From: Bacillus sp. AFS037270
GTDB taxonomy: Bacteria > Bacillota > Bacilli > Bacillales_B > DSM-18226
Direction: 5' to 3'
Assembly: GCF_002585305.1 (NCBI RefSeq)
Contig: NZ_NUNF01000003.1
Span: 1 to 32,615, forward strand
Length of the DNA: 32,615 bases
Part shown: piece by piece, positions 1-8,091 of the stretch
How positions within the stretch are numbered: position 1 is the stretch's first letter
How the letters are laid out: each line of letters starts with the position of its first letter
Notes under the pieces: model-generated
Database searches by the model: none
Told to the model about the DNA's origin: nothing
What the model saw: the letters and a program-made list of their open reading frames with translations, nothing else
Translations under genes and position numbers: made by a program

Positions 1-22
1 GGGCTAGGCGCTGGAGCTAGCC
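1..22. repeat. Fragment of a Bacillus interspersed repeat (one end)
   Basis: The first 22 bases contain GGCGCTGGAGCT followed by AGCC, which I recognise from memory as one terminus of a short GC-rich repeat scattered through many Bacillaceae genomes. The element is cut by the window edge. The opposite terminus of what looks like the same family is at the far end of the window. The rest of the stretch up to the msrB terminator is AT-rich and shows nothing else. Confidence 0.5.
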
Positions 23-63
23 AATCCTCAAAGTTAAAAACTTTTATACTTTCTTATCTCATA

Positions 64-95
64 AGAAAAAAAGGACGCCCAAAATGGACGTCCTT
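64..95 (-). terminator. Intrinsic terminator of msrA-msrB
   Basis: A 7-bp stem (AAGGACG / CGTCCTT) encloses an 11-base loop. On the minus strand it is followed by a run of T, seen as A residues at 66-72. It overlaps the msrB stop codon. Confidence 0.75.
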
Positions 96-528
96 ATCGT
101 TTTTCTTCAAAGAGCTTGATAAACTCACCGTATCCTTCTTCTTTAAGCTTTTCTTTTGGGATAAACCTAAGTGCAGCAGAATTAATACAATAGCGTAATC
201 CCGTTGGTTGCGGTCCATCATTAAAGACATGACCCAAGTGCGAATTAGCCGATTTACTTCGAACCTCTGTCCGGATCATAAAATGACTATAATCTTCTTT
301 TTCAATCACTTCCTCATCTTCTATCGGTTTCGTAAAGCTTGGCCAGCCGCAGCCTGCATCAAATTTATCAAGCGAACTAAATAATGGCTTTCCCGATACA
401 ATGTCTACGTAAATACCATCCCTGTTTTCATTCCAATATTCATTTCTAAAAGGCGGTTCTGTACCATTGTTTTGCGTAACTTCATATTGAATGGATGTTA
501 ATTCTTTTTTCAAATCTTTATTTTGCAT
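94..528 (-). CDS. msrB: Peptide methionine-R-sulfoxide reductase MsrB
   Basis: Reduces the R epimer of methionine sulfoxide in proteins, in the cytoplasm, with thioredoxin-type reductant. The 144-residue protein shows the MsrB signatures: GCGWPSF around residues 59-65, GHVF near 99-102 and RYCINSAAL with the catalytic Cys at 114. The two CxxC zinc pairs of many MsrB proteins are missing, so this is the zinc-free form; the second redox-active Cys is probably Cys60. I place the start at the ATG at 526-528 because a GGGGGG Shine-Dalgarno run lies 6 bases upstream. A longer in-frame reading from 564 would only extend into msrA. The start overlaps the end of msrA by 11 bases, so the two genes are translationally coupled. 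Confidence 0.95.
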   Translation of the reverse strand: MQNKDLKKELTSIQYEVTQNNGTEPPFRNEYWNENRDGIYVDIVSGKPLFSSLDKFDAGCGWPSFTKPIEDEEVIEKEDYSHFMIRTEVRSKSANSHLGHVFNDGPQPTGLRYCINSAALRFIPKEKLKEEGYGEFIKLFEEKR

Positions 529-1060
529 CGTTGTCCCCCCAATGTCTTTCAATAAACCCGGCACGGCCTGAACCTATATGGTATGACTGATAATGGGCAC
601 GATTTTTCTTATAATAGTGCTGATGATATTCTTCAGCAGGATAGAATGTCTTAGCAGGCAATATTGGTGTGACAATTGGCTTTGAAAAACGCCCGCTTTC
701 CTCAAGAGCTTGTTTCGATTTTTCAGCAAGCTCTTTTTGGATTTCATTGTGATAAAAGATAGCTGTCTGGTAGGATTGGCCGCGATCATAGAATTGACCG
801 CCCGGATCGGTTGGATCAATTTGCTGCCAAAATAATTCCAGTAATTTCTCATAGGGATAAATGTCCGGATCATACGTAATTTGAACGGCTTCATAATGTC
901 CGGTTGTATCCGAGCAAACCTGTTGATACGTTGGATTTTCAACTGTTCCCCCTGTATAACCAGACAAAACACTGATTATTCCAGGTTGTTCATCAAACGG
1001 CTTGACCATACACCAAAAACAGCCGCCGGCAAAAGTTGCTAACTGATGTTTATTATCCAC
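518..1060 (-). CDS. msrA: Peptide methionine-S-sulfoxide reductase MsrA
   Basis: Reduces the S epimer of methionine sulfoxide, complementing MsrB, which is encoded immediately downstream with an 11-base overlap. The 180-residue protein carries the MsrA active-site motif GCFWC at residues 13-17 (catalytic Cys14). It also has the family blocks [13 protein letters not shown] and DPTDPGGQF. It is the first gene of a two-gene operon that ends at the hairpin at 64-95. In B. subtilis the pair is controlled by Spx under disulfide stress; I cannot identify an Spx-dependent promoter from sequence alone. The reading frame is complete and of normal length. Confidence 0.95.
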   Translation of the reverse strand: MDNKHQLATFAGGCFWCMVKPFDEQPGIISVLSGYTGGTVENPTYQQVCSDTTGHYEAVQITYDPDIYPYEKLLELFWQQIDPTDPGGQFYDRGQSYQTAIFYHNEIQKELAEKSKQALEESGRFSKPIVTPILPAKTFYPAEEYHQHYYKKNRAHYQSYHIGSGRAGFIERHWGDNDAK

Positions 1061-1234
1061 GTTCCCACCCCTTTTTTATTTACATAAAAGTATACAGAAT
1101 GTTTTTTGAAAAATAAACTTATTGCTCCAGCCATTTCTGCCATTCCTTATCGCAACATTATAGTCCATTTAGACACCTACCTATATCTGCTTGAATAAAT
1201 TATGGTGTAATCCAGTAGGTAAGGAGTTGATATT

Positions 1235-1987
1235 ATGTCCGAGAAAAGGAAGCAAACTGATTATCTCCACAAAGCAGCTATGTATGATTTGTTAGCACAG
1301 CTCTATAAATATACTAACCCTAGCTTACACATGCATTTCTATTTAAAGCATTATAAATACATGAATAAAGCGATGAACCTAAATAGATCACCTGATCAAG
1401 TATTACAAGGTGATGCACAAGTCCGTTTCCTGCATACATCCCCAGATTCCCCGAACGTTGATATCTATATTAACGGGAGCCGTGTCATTAAAGATTTAGC
1501 TTTTACAAAAGTCAGTCAGAATTTACGTTTGAAAGCTGGGAAATACCACATCGATATTTATCCTGCTGGAAATATGATTGATAGTGTCTTAAATAAAAAC
1601 TTAACAGTTGAGGAAGGAAAATCATACACTTTAACCACCATTGATTCAGTTAAAAAGATGCGGCTGTTGGTGTTTTTAAATCACCCTGAGGTTCCTATAA
1701 ATGAAGCAAAGGTCCGTTTTATACATTTATCTCCTGATTCCCCCGCACTAGATATTGCTGTTAAAGAACGCGATGTGATTTTCCCTATGGTCCGATACAA
1801 ACAAGCAACCGAATATTTAGGATTAACTCCTATGACAGTGGATTTGGAAGCAAGGAATGCTGGCAGTAAAGATCTCTTGCTTCCGTTAACAAAAGCAAGT
1901 TTTAAGCCTAATGAAAGCTATACGATTGTCTTTTTAGGGCTATCACAGGATAAACCTGAATTACAATATATTAGTATAAAGGATTAA
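1235..1987 (+). CDS. DUF4397 domain protein (two tandem domains)
   Basis: A 250-residue protein of unknown function. It consists of a basic N-terminal segment of about 58 residues and two copies of a DUF4397-type beta-rich domain at about 61-150 and 158-245. The repeat is visible in the paired motifs VRFLHTSPDSPNVDIY and VRFIHLSPDSPALDIA. No signal peptide or membrane helix is seen, although many family members are secreted or surface-bound. The ATG has a good Shine-Dalgarno (TAAGGAG, 8 bases upstream). The gene stands alone on the plus strand between minus-strand operons and ends in a hairpin shared with ypmS. In B. subtilis, as I recall, a small ypmT gene lies near this position instead. 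Confidence 0.8.
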   Translation: MSEKRKQTDYLHKAAMYDLLAQLYKYTNPSLHMHFYLKHYKYMNKAMNLNRSPDQVLQGDAQVRFLHTSPDSPNVDIYINGSRVIKDLAFTKVSQNLRLKAGKYHIDIYPAGNMIDSVLNKNLTVEEGKSYTLTTIDSVKKMRLLVFLNHPEVPINEAKVRFIHLSPDSPALDIAVKERDVIFPMVRYKQATEYLGLTPMTVDLEARNAGSKDLLLPLTKASFKPNESYTIVFLGLSQDKPELQYISIKD

Positions 1988-2017
1988 AAAATAGGTGTCC
2001 TAAGCGGACGCCTATTT
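1986..2017. terminator. Bidirectional terminator between the DUF4397 gene and ypmS
   Basis: A 12-bp stem (1989-2000 with 2006-2017, one G-T pair) has a 5-base loop and lies between two convergent stop codons. The T-run is better on the minus strand (AAAAA at 1986-1990), so it terminates the ypmQ-ypmR-ypmS transcript at least as well as the plus-strand gene. Confidence 0.75.
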
Positions 2018-2590
2018 CACTGGGACTAATATTGTAAAAGCAATATCATCTTTTTTCAAATTAAATTTGTCTACCTTAATTTTCAAATCGCTTTTTTGTT
2101 TTAACTGCTGCATATGAATATAGACCAGATGATCATTGGGTCTGATTTCAACACCTTTCGGCAGCTTATAGTTCTCCCTAATAAAGTTTAAAACGTACGA
2201 AATGGGGAGATGCAATTTTCCAACTGACATCGACTTTTGCTTTAAAATTAAATCGCCATTTTTTTGGGCCGATGGTTCAAAAGTCAGCTTCAATTTTAAC
2301 TTTTCACTAAAAAAAGGAAGTGCACCATATAATTCCACCTCATCTCCCAACAGAACCTTATATTCTATAGGAGAGTCAGCTGCTTCTTCTTTCAAATAAT
2401 GGTTAATTAATCTGTTTAAGTCATACTTGTTTGATCTAACATGAAAAGATACATAGTCTTCACTCGAAGTGTTTGTTTTTACGGGTTCCTTCTCATTAAT
2501 TGGGGCCATAACTAACGAAAAAAGAATAATTGCAATTAATAGATTGATTCCTAACAAAATAAGGAATCCCAGTTTCCATTTATTTTTCAT
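2012..2590 (-). CDS. ypmS: YpmS family membrane-anchored protein (DUF2140)
   Basis: A 192-residue protein with a short basic N-terminus, one hydrophobic segment at about 8-29 and a soluble extracytoplasmic domain. This is the layout of B. subtilis YpmS. Its biochemical function is not known. The start ATG abuts the ypmR stop codon with no spacer, and its Shine-Dalgarno (GAGGAGA) lies inside the ypmR coding end, so the two are translationally coupled. The constant pairing with a GDSL-type lipoprotein suggests a shared job at the cell surface, but that is inference. Confidence 0.85.
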   Translation of the reverse strand: MKNKWKLGFLILLGINLLIAIILFSLVMAPINEKEPVKTNTSSEDYVSFHVRSNKYDLNRLINHYLKEEAADSPIEYKVLLGDEVELYGALPFFSEKLKLKLTFEPSAQKNGDLILKQKSMSVGKLHLPISYVLNFIRENYKLPKGVEIRPNDHLVYIHMQQLKQKSDLKIKVDKFNLKKDDIAFTILVPVK

Positions 2591-3415
2591 CTAATTCTCC
2601 TCAGTGCTGACCGTGTAGGCCTTTTTCTCTATATCAGGTAAAACCTGATTTGCTAAAGCTTCATTAATTCTCTCTGCCATTAGTTTATATCCTTTGTCAT
2701 TAGGATGGAAATTATCTGTATACAAAACATCTTCATCTGCATTTAAGAAAAGGTCTCCGATTGACACAAAATAGGAATGAGAATATTGGTTAACCACACT
2801 TTGGCCGATTTGATTCCATTCAGCGACAATTTGATCCATTTCTTTTATATCCGAAAACCATTTCGAAAATGGGTTATACACGCCAACTAACACGATGGAT
2901 GCATTTGGGTTTTCTTTGAATATCACGTCGAAAATTTGCGTTAAATGGCTGCGATAGGATTCTTTTTCCTTAAGAAAATCTGATACCTGCAAGTCTGAAA
3001 TATTGTCTTTGACAATCTTCATGATATCATTTCCACCAATGGTGAGAATCACCAAATTGGACTGCTGCAAAATGGGCTTAATTTTAGGGGATTTGAGTCT
3101 TTTTAACAGCTGTGTTGTCCGATTTCCCTTGAGACCATAATTGTAAAAATCAACTTCTTGAACTCCTTTATCTTTTTCGAGCATCGATTTAAGATATGGC
3201 AAATAACCGCCTTGATCTGTACTATCTCCGACCCCTTGAGTGAGAGAATCACCTGCAGCTAACACCGTTAGCTTTCGAGGGATAAAATCAGCTGGGATTG
3301 GTTGAAAAACTTGTGCAGCGACTTTCTTTTCCTGATGAAACACTAATGAATTGGATGGACTGCACGAACATAATAACATGATCGAAAGAATTAGAAGGGG
3401 GAAAAACTTTTTCAA
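2591..3415 (-). CDS. ypmR: YpmR, SGNH/GDSL-family lipoprotein hydrolase
   Basis: A 274-residue predicted extracytoplasmic esterase or lipase. All SGNH catalytic blocks are visible: GDSL with nucleophile Ser57, the Gly/Asn oxyanion residues (Gly in NYGLKGN near 94; GGND with Asn129), and the DNFHPND block with Asp234 and His237. The N-terminus is a lipoprotein signal: two lysines, a hydrophobic stretch and a lipobox ending at Cys16 or Cys18. The mature enzyme is thus probably lipid-anchored to the outer face of the membrane. The natural substrate is unknown. The gene is directly followed by ypmS. Confidence 0.88.
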   Translation of the reverse strand: MKKFFPLLILSIMLLCSCSPSNSLVFHQEKKVAAQVFQPIPADFIPRKLTVLAAGDSLTQGVGDSTDQGGYLPYLKSMLEKDKGVQEVDFYNYGLKGNRTTQLLKRLKSPKIKPILQQSNLVILTIGGNDIMKIVKDNISDLQVSDFLKEKESYRSHLTQIFDVIFKENPNASIVLVGVYNPFSKWFSDIKEMDQIVAEWNQIGQSVVNQYSHSYFVSIGDLFLNADEDVLYTDNFHPNDKGYKLMAERINEALANQVLPDIEKKAYTVSTEEN

Positions 3416-3500
3416 CTCTATTCACCTGCCTCCTAAGTTTTCTTTATTATAACACGACTATAAATATTCAAAACAAATATGTACAATATCCTTTTCCTAT

Positions 3501-3526
3501 AAAAAATAGACCAATAAAGGTCTATT
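3501..3526 (-). terminator. Intrinsic terminator after the SCO1-like gene
   Basis: An 8-bp perfect stem (AATAGACC / GGTCTATT) with a 6-base loop is followed on the minus strand by a T-run (A residues at 3501-3506). It overlaps the stop codon and separates ypmQ from ypmR, so ypmR-ypmS probably has its own promoter or depends on readthrough. Confidence 0.7.
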
Positions 3527-4100
3527 GTAATGTTTTTATATCATTGATGATTTCCTCATAGGGAACATCTTTATAACCACTGTATGTCTTTTTAATATTC
3601 CCCTCTTGATCAACCAAATAAAGATAAGTTTGATGAATCACCTGATTTCCTTCCGCAGGTTTCTTAACAATCGTTTTGAAGCTTTCCGTTGCAAATTTTT
3701 CAATAAATTCTTGAGAATAACCGGTTAGGAATGTCCAATTACTAAATTCCACACCAAATTGTTTAGCGTAGTTTGTCAATACTTCAGGTGTATCAACAGT
3801 TGGATCAACACTAAAGGAAACTAATTCAACATCCTTCAGATTTTCTTCTTTTAATTTCTTTTGAAGTTTTACCATATTAGCAGTCATTGGAGGGCAAACA
3901 TCTGCACAGCTAGTGAAAATAAATGCTGAAACCCAAACCTTTCCTTTTAAATCCTTAAGTCCTATTTGCTTGTTTTGCTGATTTGTTGCCGTAAAGTCCT
4001 TAATTGGCCAATTTACTGCATTTTCAATTTGCTTTTTTCCGCAACCGGATAATAATAAAATTAAAACCAGTCCAAATACAAAATAAGAACGTGTCTTCAT
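3522..4100 (-). CDS. ypmQ: SCO1/SenC family copper-binding lipoprotein (YpmQ)
   Basis: A thioredoxin-fold protein of 192 residues that in this family delivers copper to, or keeps reduced, the CuA site of cytochrome c oxidase outside the membrane. The signature CxxxC (Cys65 and Cys69 in TSCADVCPP) and the conserved copper-ligand His156 (VIHQTYLY) are all present, so metal binding should be intact. A lipoprotein signal ends in LSGC with Cys20. Its presence implies an aerobic respiratory chain with a CuA oxidase. The neighbours ypmR and ypmS are separated from it by a terminator. Confidence 0.9.
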   Translation of the reverse strand: MKTRSYFVFGLVLILLLSGCGKKQIENAVNWPIKDFTATNQQNKQIGLKDLKGKVWVSAFIFTSCADVCPPMTANMVKLQKKLKEENLKDVELVSFSVDPTVDTPEVLTNYAKQFGVEFSNWTFLTGYSQEFIEKFATESFKTIVKKPAEGNQVIHQTYLYLVDQEGNIKKTYSGYKDVPYEEIINDIKTLQ

Positions 4101-4273
4101 TCAATCACCTGCAACCTTTTTATTCTATATCGAGAATAGTGTAGCAAAGTTATTGACTAGATGAAAGTAAACAGCTTCTTAGAATTAGTGGCATCCCCTT
4201 CTTGTATAACAAACTATGGATATATTAAAAAGGTATAACTTCATCTTTTAATTATTAGAAAATTATGATATTA

Positions 4274-4291
4274 TGAATGAGCATTCACTCG
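4274..4291 (+). promoter_or_regulatory. Possible FadR/TetR-family operator upstream of the MBL-fold gene
   Basis: The 18 bases TGAATGA-GCAT-TCACTCG match the Bacillus FadR half-site arrangement TGAATGA-N4-TCATTCA (recalled) at 12 of 14 half-site positions. They contain a perfect TGAATG/CATTCA dyad with a 2-base gap. The site lies about 40 bases upstream of the start and just downstream of a -10-like TATGAT (4264-4269), a position suited to repression. Confidence 0.45.
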
Positions 4292-4331
4292 GTTAAATAA
4301 ATATTTAAATTTCAAAAGTGGGGTGAACAAA

Positions 4332-5222
4332 ATGAATCGAATTGGTCCAATCTTAATCCTAGAAGGCGCCAATTTCAGTAAAGTTCCTAATTCCAGAAGT
4401 CTTTATCTAAACTGTTCTGAAAAGGTACTAATTGATACTGGGGCCGAGGAAAAGGTTCTCAAAAATGTCGACAGAGAGCATGGTGTCCAATTAATCCTCA
4501 ACACCCATTATCATCCTGATCACACACTTCATAACCATTTATTCAAAAATATATCAAAATTAATTAATCCAATTGAGTATGAGACATCGCTTACGATTGA
4601 AGGCGTTGCTAGTGTTAATGGAGTTTTTCAGGAGTGGGGGCAAGAGGGTGTTGAAAAGTGGAAAGCCACGCTTCCAGATGATTGGGTGAGAAACCTTGGA
4701 GAAATTTCCGGAGCATATCATTATGAGACCGAATATAAATTTGGGGGAATAAAGGTACAATTTTTACACACGCCAGGACATACAAGCGGCTTTTCATGTC
4801 CATACTTTCCGGAATTAGGAGTTGTTTTTACAGGTGATTATGATATGACCTCATTTGGACCCTGGTACAACGGAACTGATGGAGATATTGAAGATTTTAT
4901 TGAATCTGGTAAACGACTGTTAACACTTGATGCTGATACCTATATAACTGGGCATCAAAAAGGAATCTTCTCCAAACAGGAATTTAGTAAGGCAATGGAC
5001 CGATTTCTAGCGAAGATCGAGCAGCGGGATGAACTAGTCACCCGTTATGTTCAGCAGGGGATGAACTTTGATGAACTAACTAATGCTGGCATATTTTATC
5101 CAAAGAAAAGTTTAGAAAACACGATACTAAAAACATGGGAAAGAAGCGGAATTCGGAAGCACTTAAACAGACTAGGCTATGAAGTCATAGGAATGGATTG
5201 TCAATTAGTCAAACTAAAATAA
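4332..5222 (+). CDS. Metallo-beta-lactamase-fold hydrolase
   Basis: A 296-residue hydrolase of the MBL fold. The zinc site is complete: HYHPDH (His59, His61, Asp63, His64), the TPGHTSG histidine, the metal-bridging Asp in FTGDYDM and the late His in ITGHQKG. The C-terminal 80 residues form a helical extension. The substrate is unknown; glyoxalase II-like thioesterase or lactonase activity is common in this class. I chose the ATG at 4332 because GGGGTG forms the Shine-Dalgarno; the in-frame GTG at 4323 lies inside that signal. The gene stands alone. A FadR-like site upstream hints at a role in fatty acid or acyl-CoA metabolism, which is inference. Confidence 0.85.
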   Translation: MNRIGPILILEGANFSKVPNSRSLYLNCSEKVLIDTGAEEKVLKNVDREHGVQLILNTHYHPDHTLHNHLFKNISKLINPIEYETSLTIEGVASVNGVFQEWGQEGVEKWKATLPDDWVRNLGEISGAYHYETEYKFGGIKVQFLHTPGHTSGFSCPYFPELGVVFTGDYDMTSFGPWYNGTDGDIEDFIESGKRLLTLDADTYITGHQKGIFSKQEFSKAMDRFLAKIEQRDELVTRYVQQGMNFDELTNAGIFYPKKSLENTILKTWERSGIRKHLNRLGYEVIGMDCQLVKLK

Positions 5223-5254
5223 AATGGATGATGTCAATTTGACTCATCCATTTT
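5221..5254. terminator. Terminator of the MBL-fold gene
   Basis: A perfect 11-bp stem (AAAATGGATGA / TCATCCATTTT) with a 12-base loop begins in the stop codon of the plus-strand gene. It lies between convergent genes and may serve tatC as well. Confidence 0.8.
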
Positions 5255-5273
5255 AAAGTCATTCTTAACTAGA

Positions 5274-6017
5274 TTATGCTTCTATAACTTCTTCTTCATG
5301 ATCTTCATTTTGCTGCTTTTTTAATTTTTTTCGATAAACGAACTTTGATAAATTAATGCTCACTTCATAAAGAAGTAACAATGGTAAAGTTACAACAAAA
5401 TCAGACATAAAATCAGGAGGTGTAATAACAACGGCAATGATAATTAGAACAAAATAGGCATACTTACGAATTTTCGCTAAAACAAACGGATTAATGATTC
5501 CAAGAGAGGTTAAAAACATAACTACTACTGGTAATTCAAACAAAACCCCAAATGGAAGAGTCATATTCAATATAAAACTAAAATACCTGTCAGCAGTGAA
5601 GTTCGTAACAAACATATCTTGACCAATGTTCACCAAAAAGTTAAGTACCATTGGAAAAATTACAAAATATCCAAATGCAAGCCCCAAAACAAATAATATA
5701 AATAGTGCTGGGACATAGGTGACGGTTATTTTTCGTTCATTTGGTCGTAGTGCAGGCCTGACAAATAACCAGATTTGTAAGGCTAAAACTGGAATTGTCC
5801 CAGCCAAGGCGACAACGCCTGCGAGCATGAAATAAATCCACATAATATCACTTGGTCCGAGAACGAGAAGCTTGGTATTTCCAACAAACCATTTATAAAT
5901 ATCGTCTACATAGATAAAGCCAACAATAAAAAAGACGATAAATGCCAGAGCAGATATAATAATCCGTTTGCGCAATTCCTCTAAATGATCAACTAAATTT
6001 AATTCTTTATCTTCCAT
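5274..6017 (-). CDS. tatC: Twin-arginine translocase subunit TatC
   Basis: Membrane receptor for twin-arginine signal peptides; with TatA it exports folded proteins. The 247-residue protein has the cytoplasmic N-terminal signature HLEELRKR (residues 11-18), six predicted membrane segments, and a charged C-terminal tail rich in Lys then Glu. The start ATG has a GGGGAA Shine-Dalgarno. tatA lies upstream on the same strand, but a 156-base gap with a terminator-like hairpin separates them, so tatC is probably expressed at a lower level by partial readthrough. Which cargo it exports cannot be told here. Confidence 0.95.
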   Translation of the reverse strand: MEDKELNLVDHLEELRKRIIISALAFIVFFIVGFIYVDDIYKWFVGNTKLLVLGPSDIMWIYFMLAGVVALAGTIPVLALQIWLFVRPALRPNERKITVTYVPALFILFVLGLAFGYFVIFPMVLNFLVNIGQDMFVTNFTADRYFSFILNMTLPFGVLFELPVVVMFLTSLGIINPFVLAKIRKYAYFVLIIIAVVITPPDFMSDFVVTLPLLLLYEVSINLSKFVYRKKLKKQQNEDHEEEVIEA

Positions 6018-6145
6018 GTAATTCCCCTGCCAATTTCAAAGGTTAAAAAAGTGAAAGTATGTTAAAATCTTCTGTCTGTAAATAGTCACTTCACTAGAGA
6101 GATTAACATGTTTTCACGCATCCATATAGGTTTATCTTCGTGAAG

Positions 6146-6175
6146 AAAAAGGTGCAAGATAGAATCTTACACCTT
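6146..6175 (-). terminator. Terminator-like hairpin between tatA and tatC
   Basis: A 12-bp stem with one mismatch (6149-6160 with 6164-6175) and a 3-base loop overlaps the tatA stop codon. It is followed on the minus strand by a T-run. Partial termination here would give the excess of TatA over TatC that Tat pores need (inference). Confidence 0.65.
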
Positions 6176-6368
6176 ATTTAGTCAAATTTTTCTTTTCTTC
6201 TGTAATATCTTCCATAACATCATCCGTTAATTCACGAGTAGATTTTTTAAATTCTTTTAAAGTTTGTCCAAAAGCCTTACCGATTTCAGGAAGTTTCTTT
6301 GGTCCAAAAATAATTAATGCAAGAGTTAATATCAAAATTAATCCGGGCACTCCGATATTAGAAAACAT
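6174..6368 (-). CDS. tatA: Twin-arginine translocase subunit TatA
   Basis: A 64-residue pore-forming Tat component. It has a short N-terminus, one membrane helix at about 5-21, the FGPKKLPE hinge at 21-28 and an amphipathic helix ([14 protein letters not shown]), followed by an acidic and basic tail. This is the usual size of Bacillus TatA proteins, which also take the role of TatB. The start is preceded by AAGGGG. A -10-like TATAAT lies at 6412-6417 with a dyad exactly where the -35 should be. Confidence 0.93.
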   Translation of the reverse strand: MFSNIGVPGLILILTLALIIFGPKKLPEIGKAFGQTLKEFKKSTRELTDDVMEDITEEKKNLTK

Positions 6369-6411
6369 GGATTTACATCCCCTTCAAATGATGTTGTATA
6401 TTTCTACTATG

Positions 6412-6452
6412 ATTATAGTATTGAAATATCCTTTTGAGGTAATTATCCTCAA
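6412..6452 (-). promoter_or_regulatory. tatA promoter region with a 19-bp dyad over the -35 position
   Basis: The minus-strand -10 TATAAT is at 6412-6417. The place for a -35 box, 17 bases further up, falls on the left arm of a perfect 6-bp dyad TTGAGG-N7-CCTCAA (6434-6452). No canonical TTGACA is present, so the dyad may be an operator or an activator site. The binding protein is unknown. Confidence 0.4.
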
Positions 6453-6661
6453 TAATTCATAGTTATTTCACAAAATCCAATAAAAATTCAATTAAAGTGA
6501 CATTTAACGTTTTCACAATTAATAGTAATTCACTATAGACAATTTAACAATTACAAGCGCTTAAGTCAATCTTCTTAGTGTTGATTAAATCTTTAAAATA
6601 TTATGACTGCTATTTTTGGTTAGATATTAGAGGAACATGCATTAGGGACCAATTTCTTAAT

Positions 6662-6687
6662 AAAAAAGCATCTATTGATGCTTTTTT
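6662..6687. terminator. Terminator of thyA-dfrA
   Basis: A perfect 11-bp stem (AAAAAAGCATC / GATGCTTTTTT) with a TATT loop has T-runs in both directions. It lies 3 bases beyond the dfrA stop codon. Confidence 0.85.
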
Positions 6688-6690
6688 CTA

Positions 6691-7185
6691 TTAGTGTCCG
6701 TTTTTTCTCTCGTAGATTCTAAATTCATAATCGTAAGGATTTTTTTCATTTTTAATTCCTTTTTCAACCGATGTTAGGACCCAATCCTCTTGTTTAAACG
6801 GAGGAAAAAAGGTATCTGCAGCAAAATTTTCATCAATATAGGTAATGTATAGTCTATCCGCAAATGGAAATGTATCCCGAAAAATTTCAGCTCCGCCAAT
6901 AACAAAAAATTCGTTTTCTTGCTTTCGGCTATTCATCACAAACTCATCGATTGAGGAGTAAACGGTACAGCCTTCACTTTGATAGTTAGGCTGTCTGGTA
7001 ATTACGATATTTTCTCGGCCTGGCAGGACGCGTCCAATCGATTCATGTGTTTTTCTCCCCATTGCAATCGGGTGTCCCATTGTTACCTTTTTAAAAAACT
7101 TTAAGTCCTCCGGTAAATGCCATGGGAGTTGATTATCCTTACCAATAGCACCATTTTGATCCATTGCGACAATAAAAGAAATCAT
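6691..7185 (-). CDS. dfrA: Dihydrofolate reductase
   Basis: NADPH-dependent reduction of dihydrofolate to tetrahydrofolate, which recycles the dihydrofolate made by ThyA. The 164-residue protein has the DHFR signature [14 protein letters not shown] (acidic catalytic residue Asp27), the MGRKT cofactor loop and the GGAEIF segment with Phe102. This Phe aligns by eye with S. aureus Phe98, where change to Tyr gives trimethoprim resistance, so the protein looks like the ordinary housekeeping type. The start overlaps the thyA stop by 4 bases (ATGA), which implies coupled translation. Confidence 0.95.
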   Translation of the reverse strand: MISFIVAMDQNGAIGKDNQLPWHLPEDLKFFKKVTMGHPIAMGRKTHESIGRVLPGRENIVITRQPNYQSEGCTVYSSIDEFVMNSRKQENEFFVIGGAEIFRDTFPFADRLYITYIDENFAADTFFPPFKQEDWVLTSVEKGIKNEKNPYDYEFRIYERKNGH

Positions 7186-7976
7186 ACACTGACGGCTCCT
7201 TTAATGTGTGGATGTGGGTCGTAACCTTCTAAAGTAAAGTCGTTATATTCAAAAGAGTAGATATCCTTCACATTTGGATTGATTTTCAAGGTTGGCAATT
7301 TCCGCGGTTCCCTCGACAATTGTTCTTTTACTTGTTCGAGATGGTTCTGATAAATATGCACATCCCCAAATGTATGAATAAACTCACCCGGTTTTAAATC
7401 ACAAACCTGAGCAATCATTAAAGTTAAAAGCGCATATGATGCAATATTAAAAGGGACACCAAGAAAGACGTCTGCAGAACGCTGGTATAACTGACAAGAC
7501 AATTTCCCATCAGCAACATAAAATTGAAACAGACAGTGACAAGGCGGCAGGGCCATATTGTCAATTTCAGCTACATTCCAGGCATTCACAAGCAATCTTC
7601 GGGAATTTGGATTGGTTTTAATTTGCTCAATTAATTCGCTGATTTGATCAACGGTATTACCATCAGCCCCTGTCCAAGAGCGCCATTGATGACCGTAAAC
7701 CGGACCTAATTCACCATGTTCATCCGCCCACTCATTCCAGATCCGCACTCCGTTCTCCTGGAGGTAACGTACATTTGTGTCTCCTTTTAAAAACCAAAGC
7801 AATTCATAAATAATGGATCTTAAGTGCAGCTTCTTTGTCGTTAAAAGCGGGAAACCTTCCTCAAGGTTAAATCTCATTTGGTAGCCAAATGTGCTAATCG
7901 TCCCAGTACCAGTTCGGTCGCCTTTAACATGGCCATTTTTCAGTACATGTTCACATAATTGTAGATATTGTTTCAA
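7182..7976 (-). CDS. thyA: Thymidylate synthase ThyA
   Basis: Converts dUMP to dTMP using methylenetetrahydrofolate as carbon donor and reductant. The active-site block [13 protein letters not shown] (nucleophilic Cys), the DRTGTGT phosphate loop, the substrate motif [16 protein letters not shown] and the C-terminal [10 protein letters not shown] are all present. I place the start at the TTG at 7974-7976: it follows an AGGGAG Shine-Dalgarno and gives 264 residues, the standard length of this ThyA subfamily, beginning LKQYLQL. An ATG at 8018 would add 14 residues without family support. It forms an operon with dfrA. Confidence 0.93.
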   Translation of the reverse strand: MKQYLQLCEHVLKNGHVKGDRTGTGTISTFGYQMRFNLEEGFPLLTTKKLHLRSIIYELLWFLKGDTNVRYLQENGVRIWNEWADEHGELGPVYGHQWRSWTGADGNTVDQISELIEQIKTNPNSRRLLVNAWNVAEIDNMALPPCHCLFQFYVADGKLSCQLYQRSADVFLGVPFNIASYALLTLMIAQVCDLKPGEFIHTFGDVHIYQNHLEQVKEQLSREPRKLPTLKINPNVKDIYSFEYNDFTLEGYDPHPHIKGAVSV

Positions 7977-8042
7977 CTTAAGACACTCCCTGTGATTCAT
8001 ATTTCTCCATTTTATCATAATTATTGGGGATTGCCATGCTAG

Positions 8043-8075
8043 AAAAAAGAGAAGCTATCAACATCGTTGACAGCT
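8043..8075 (-). terminator. Terminator at the end of the yceG-telA-terD-terD operon
   Basis: A 10-bp stem with one G-T pair (8053-8062 with 8066-8075) and a 3-base loop is followed on the minus strand by CTTCTC and then six T. It closes the Ter locus before thyA. Confidence 0.8.
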
Positions 8076-8091
8076 CCCCCGAATCAATATG

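Larger units (their letters stand above)
6369..6690. other. 322-base intergenic region between tatA and dfrA
   Basis: AT-rich gap holding the tatA promoter region with its dyad at the tatA end and the dfrA terminator at the other end. Between about 6455 and 6660 I see no reading frame with a ribosome binding site, no convincing structured RNA and no repeat. Confidence 0.6.

Noticed and set aside
574..972. A 132-residue reading frame opposite the msrA frame
   Set aside because: It lies wholly inside msrA in another frame, has no Shine-Dalgarno and reads as a low-complexity shadow.
6552..6566. A CcpA cre-like AAGCGCTT sequence in the tatA-dfrA gap
   Set aside because: Only about 10 of 14 positions agree with the cre consensus and it lies far from any gene start, so it is probably chance.
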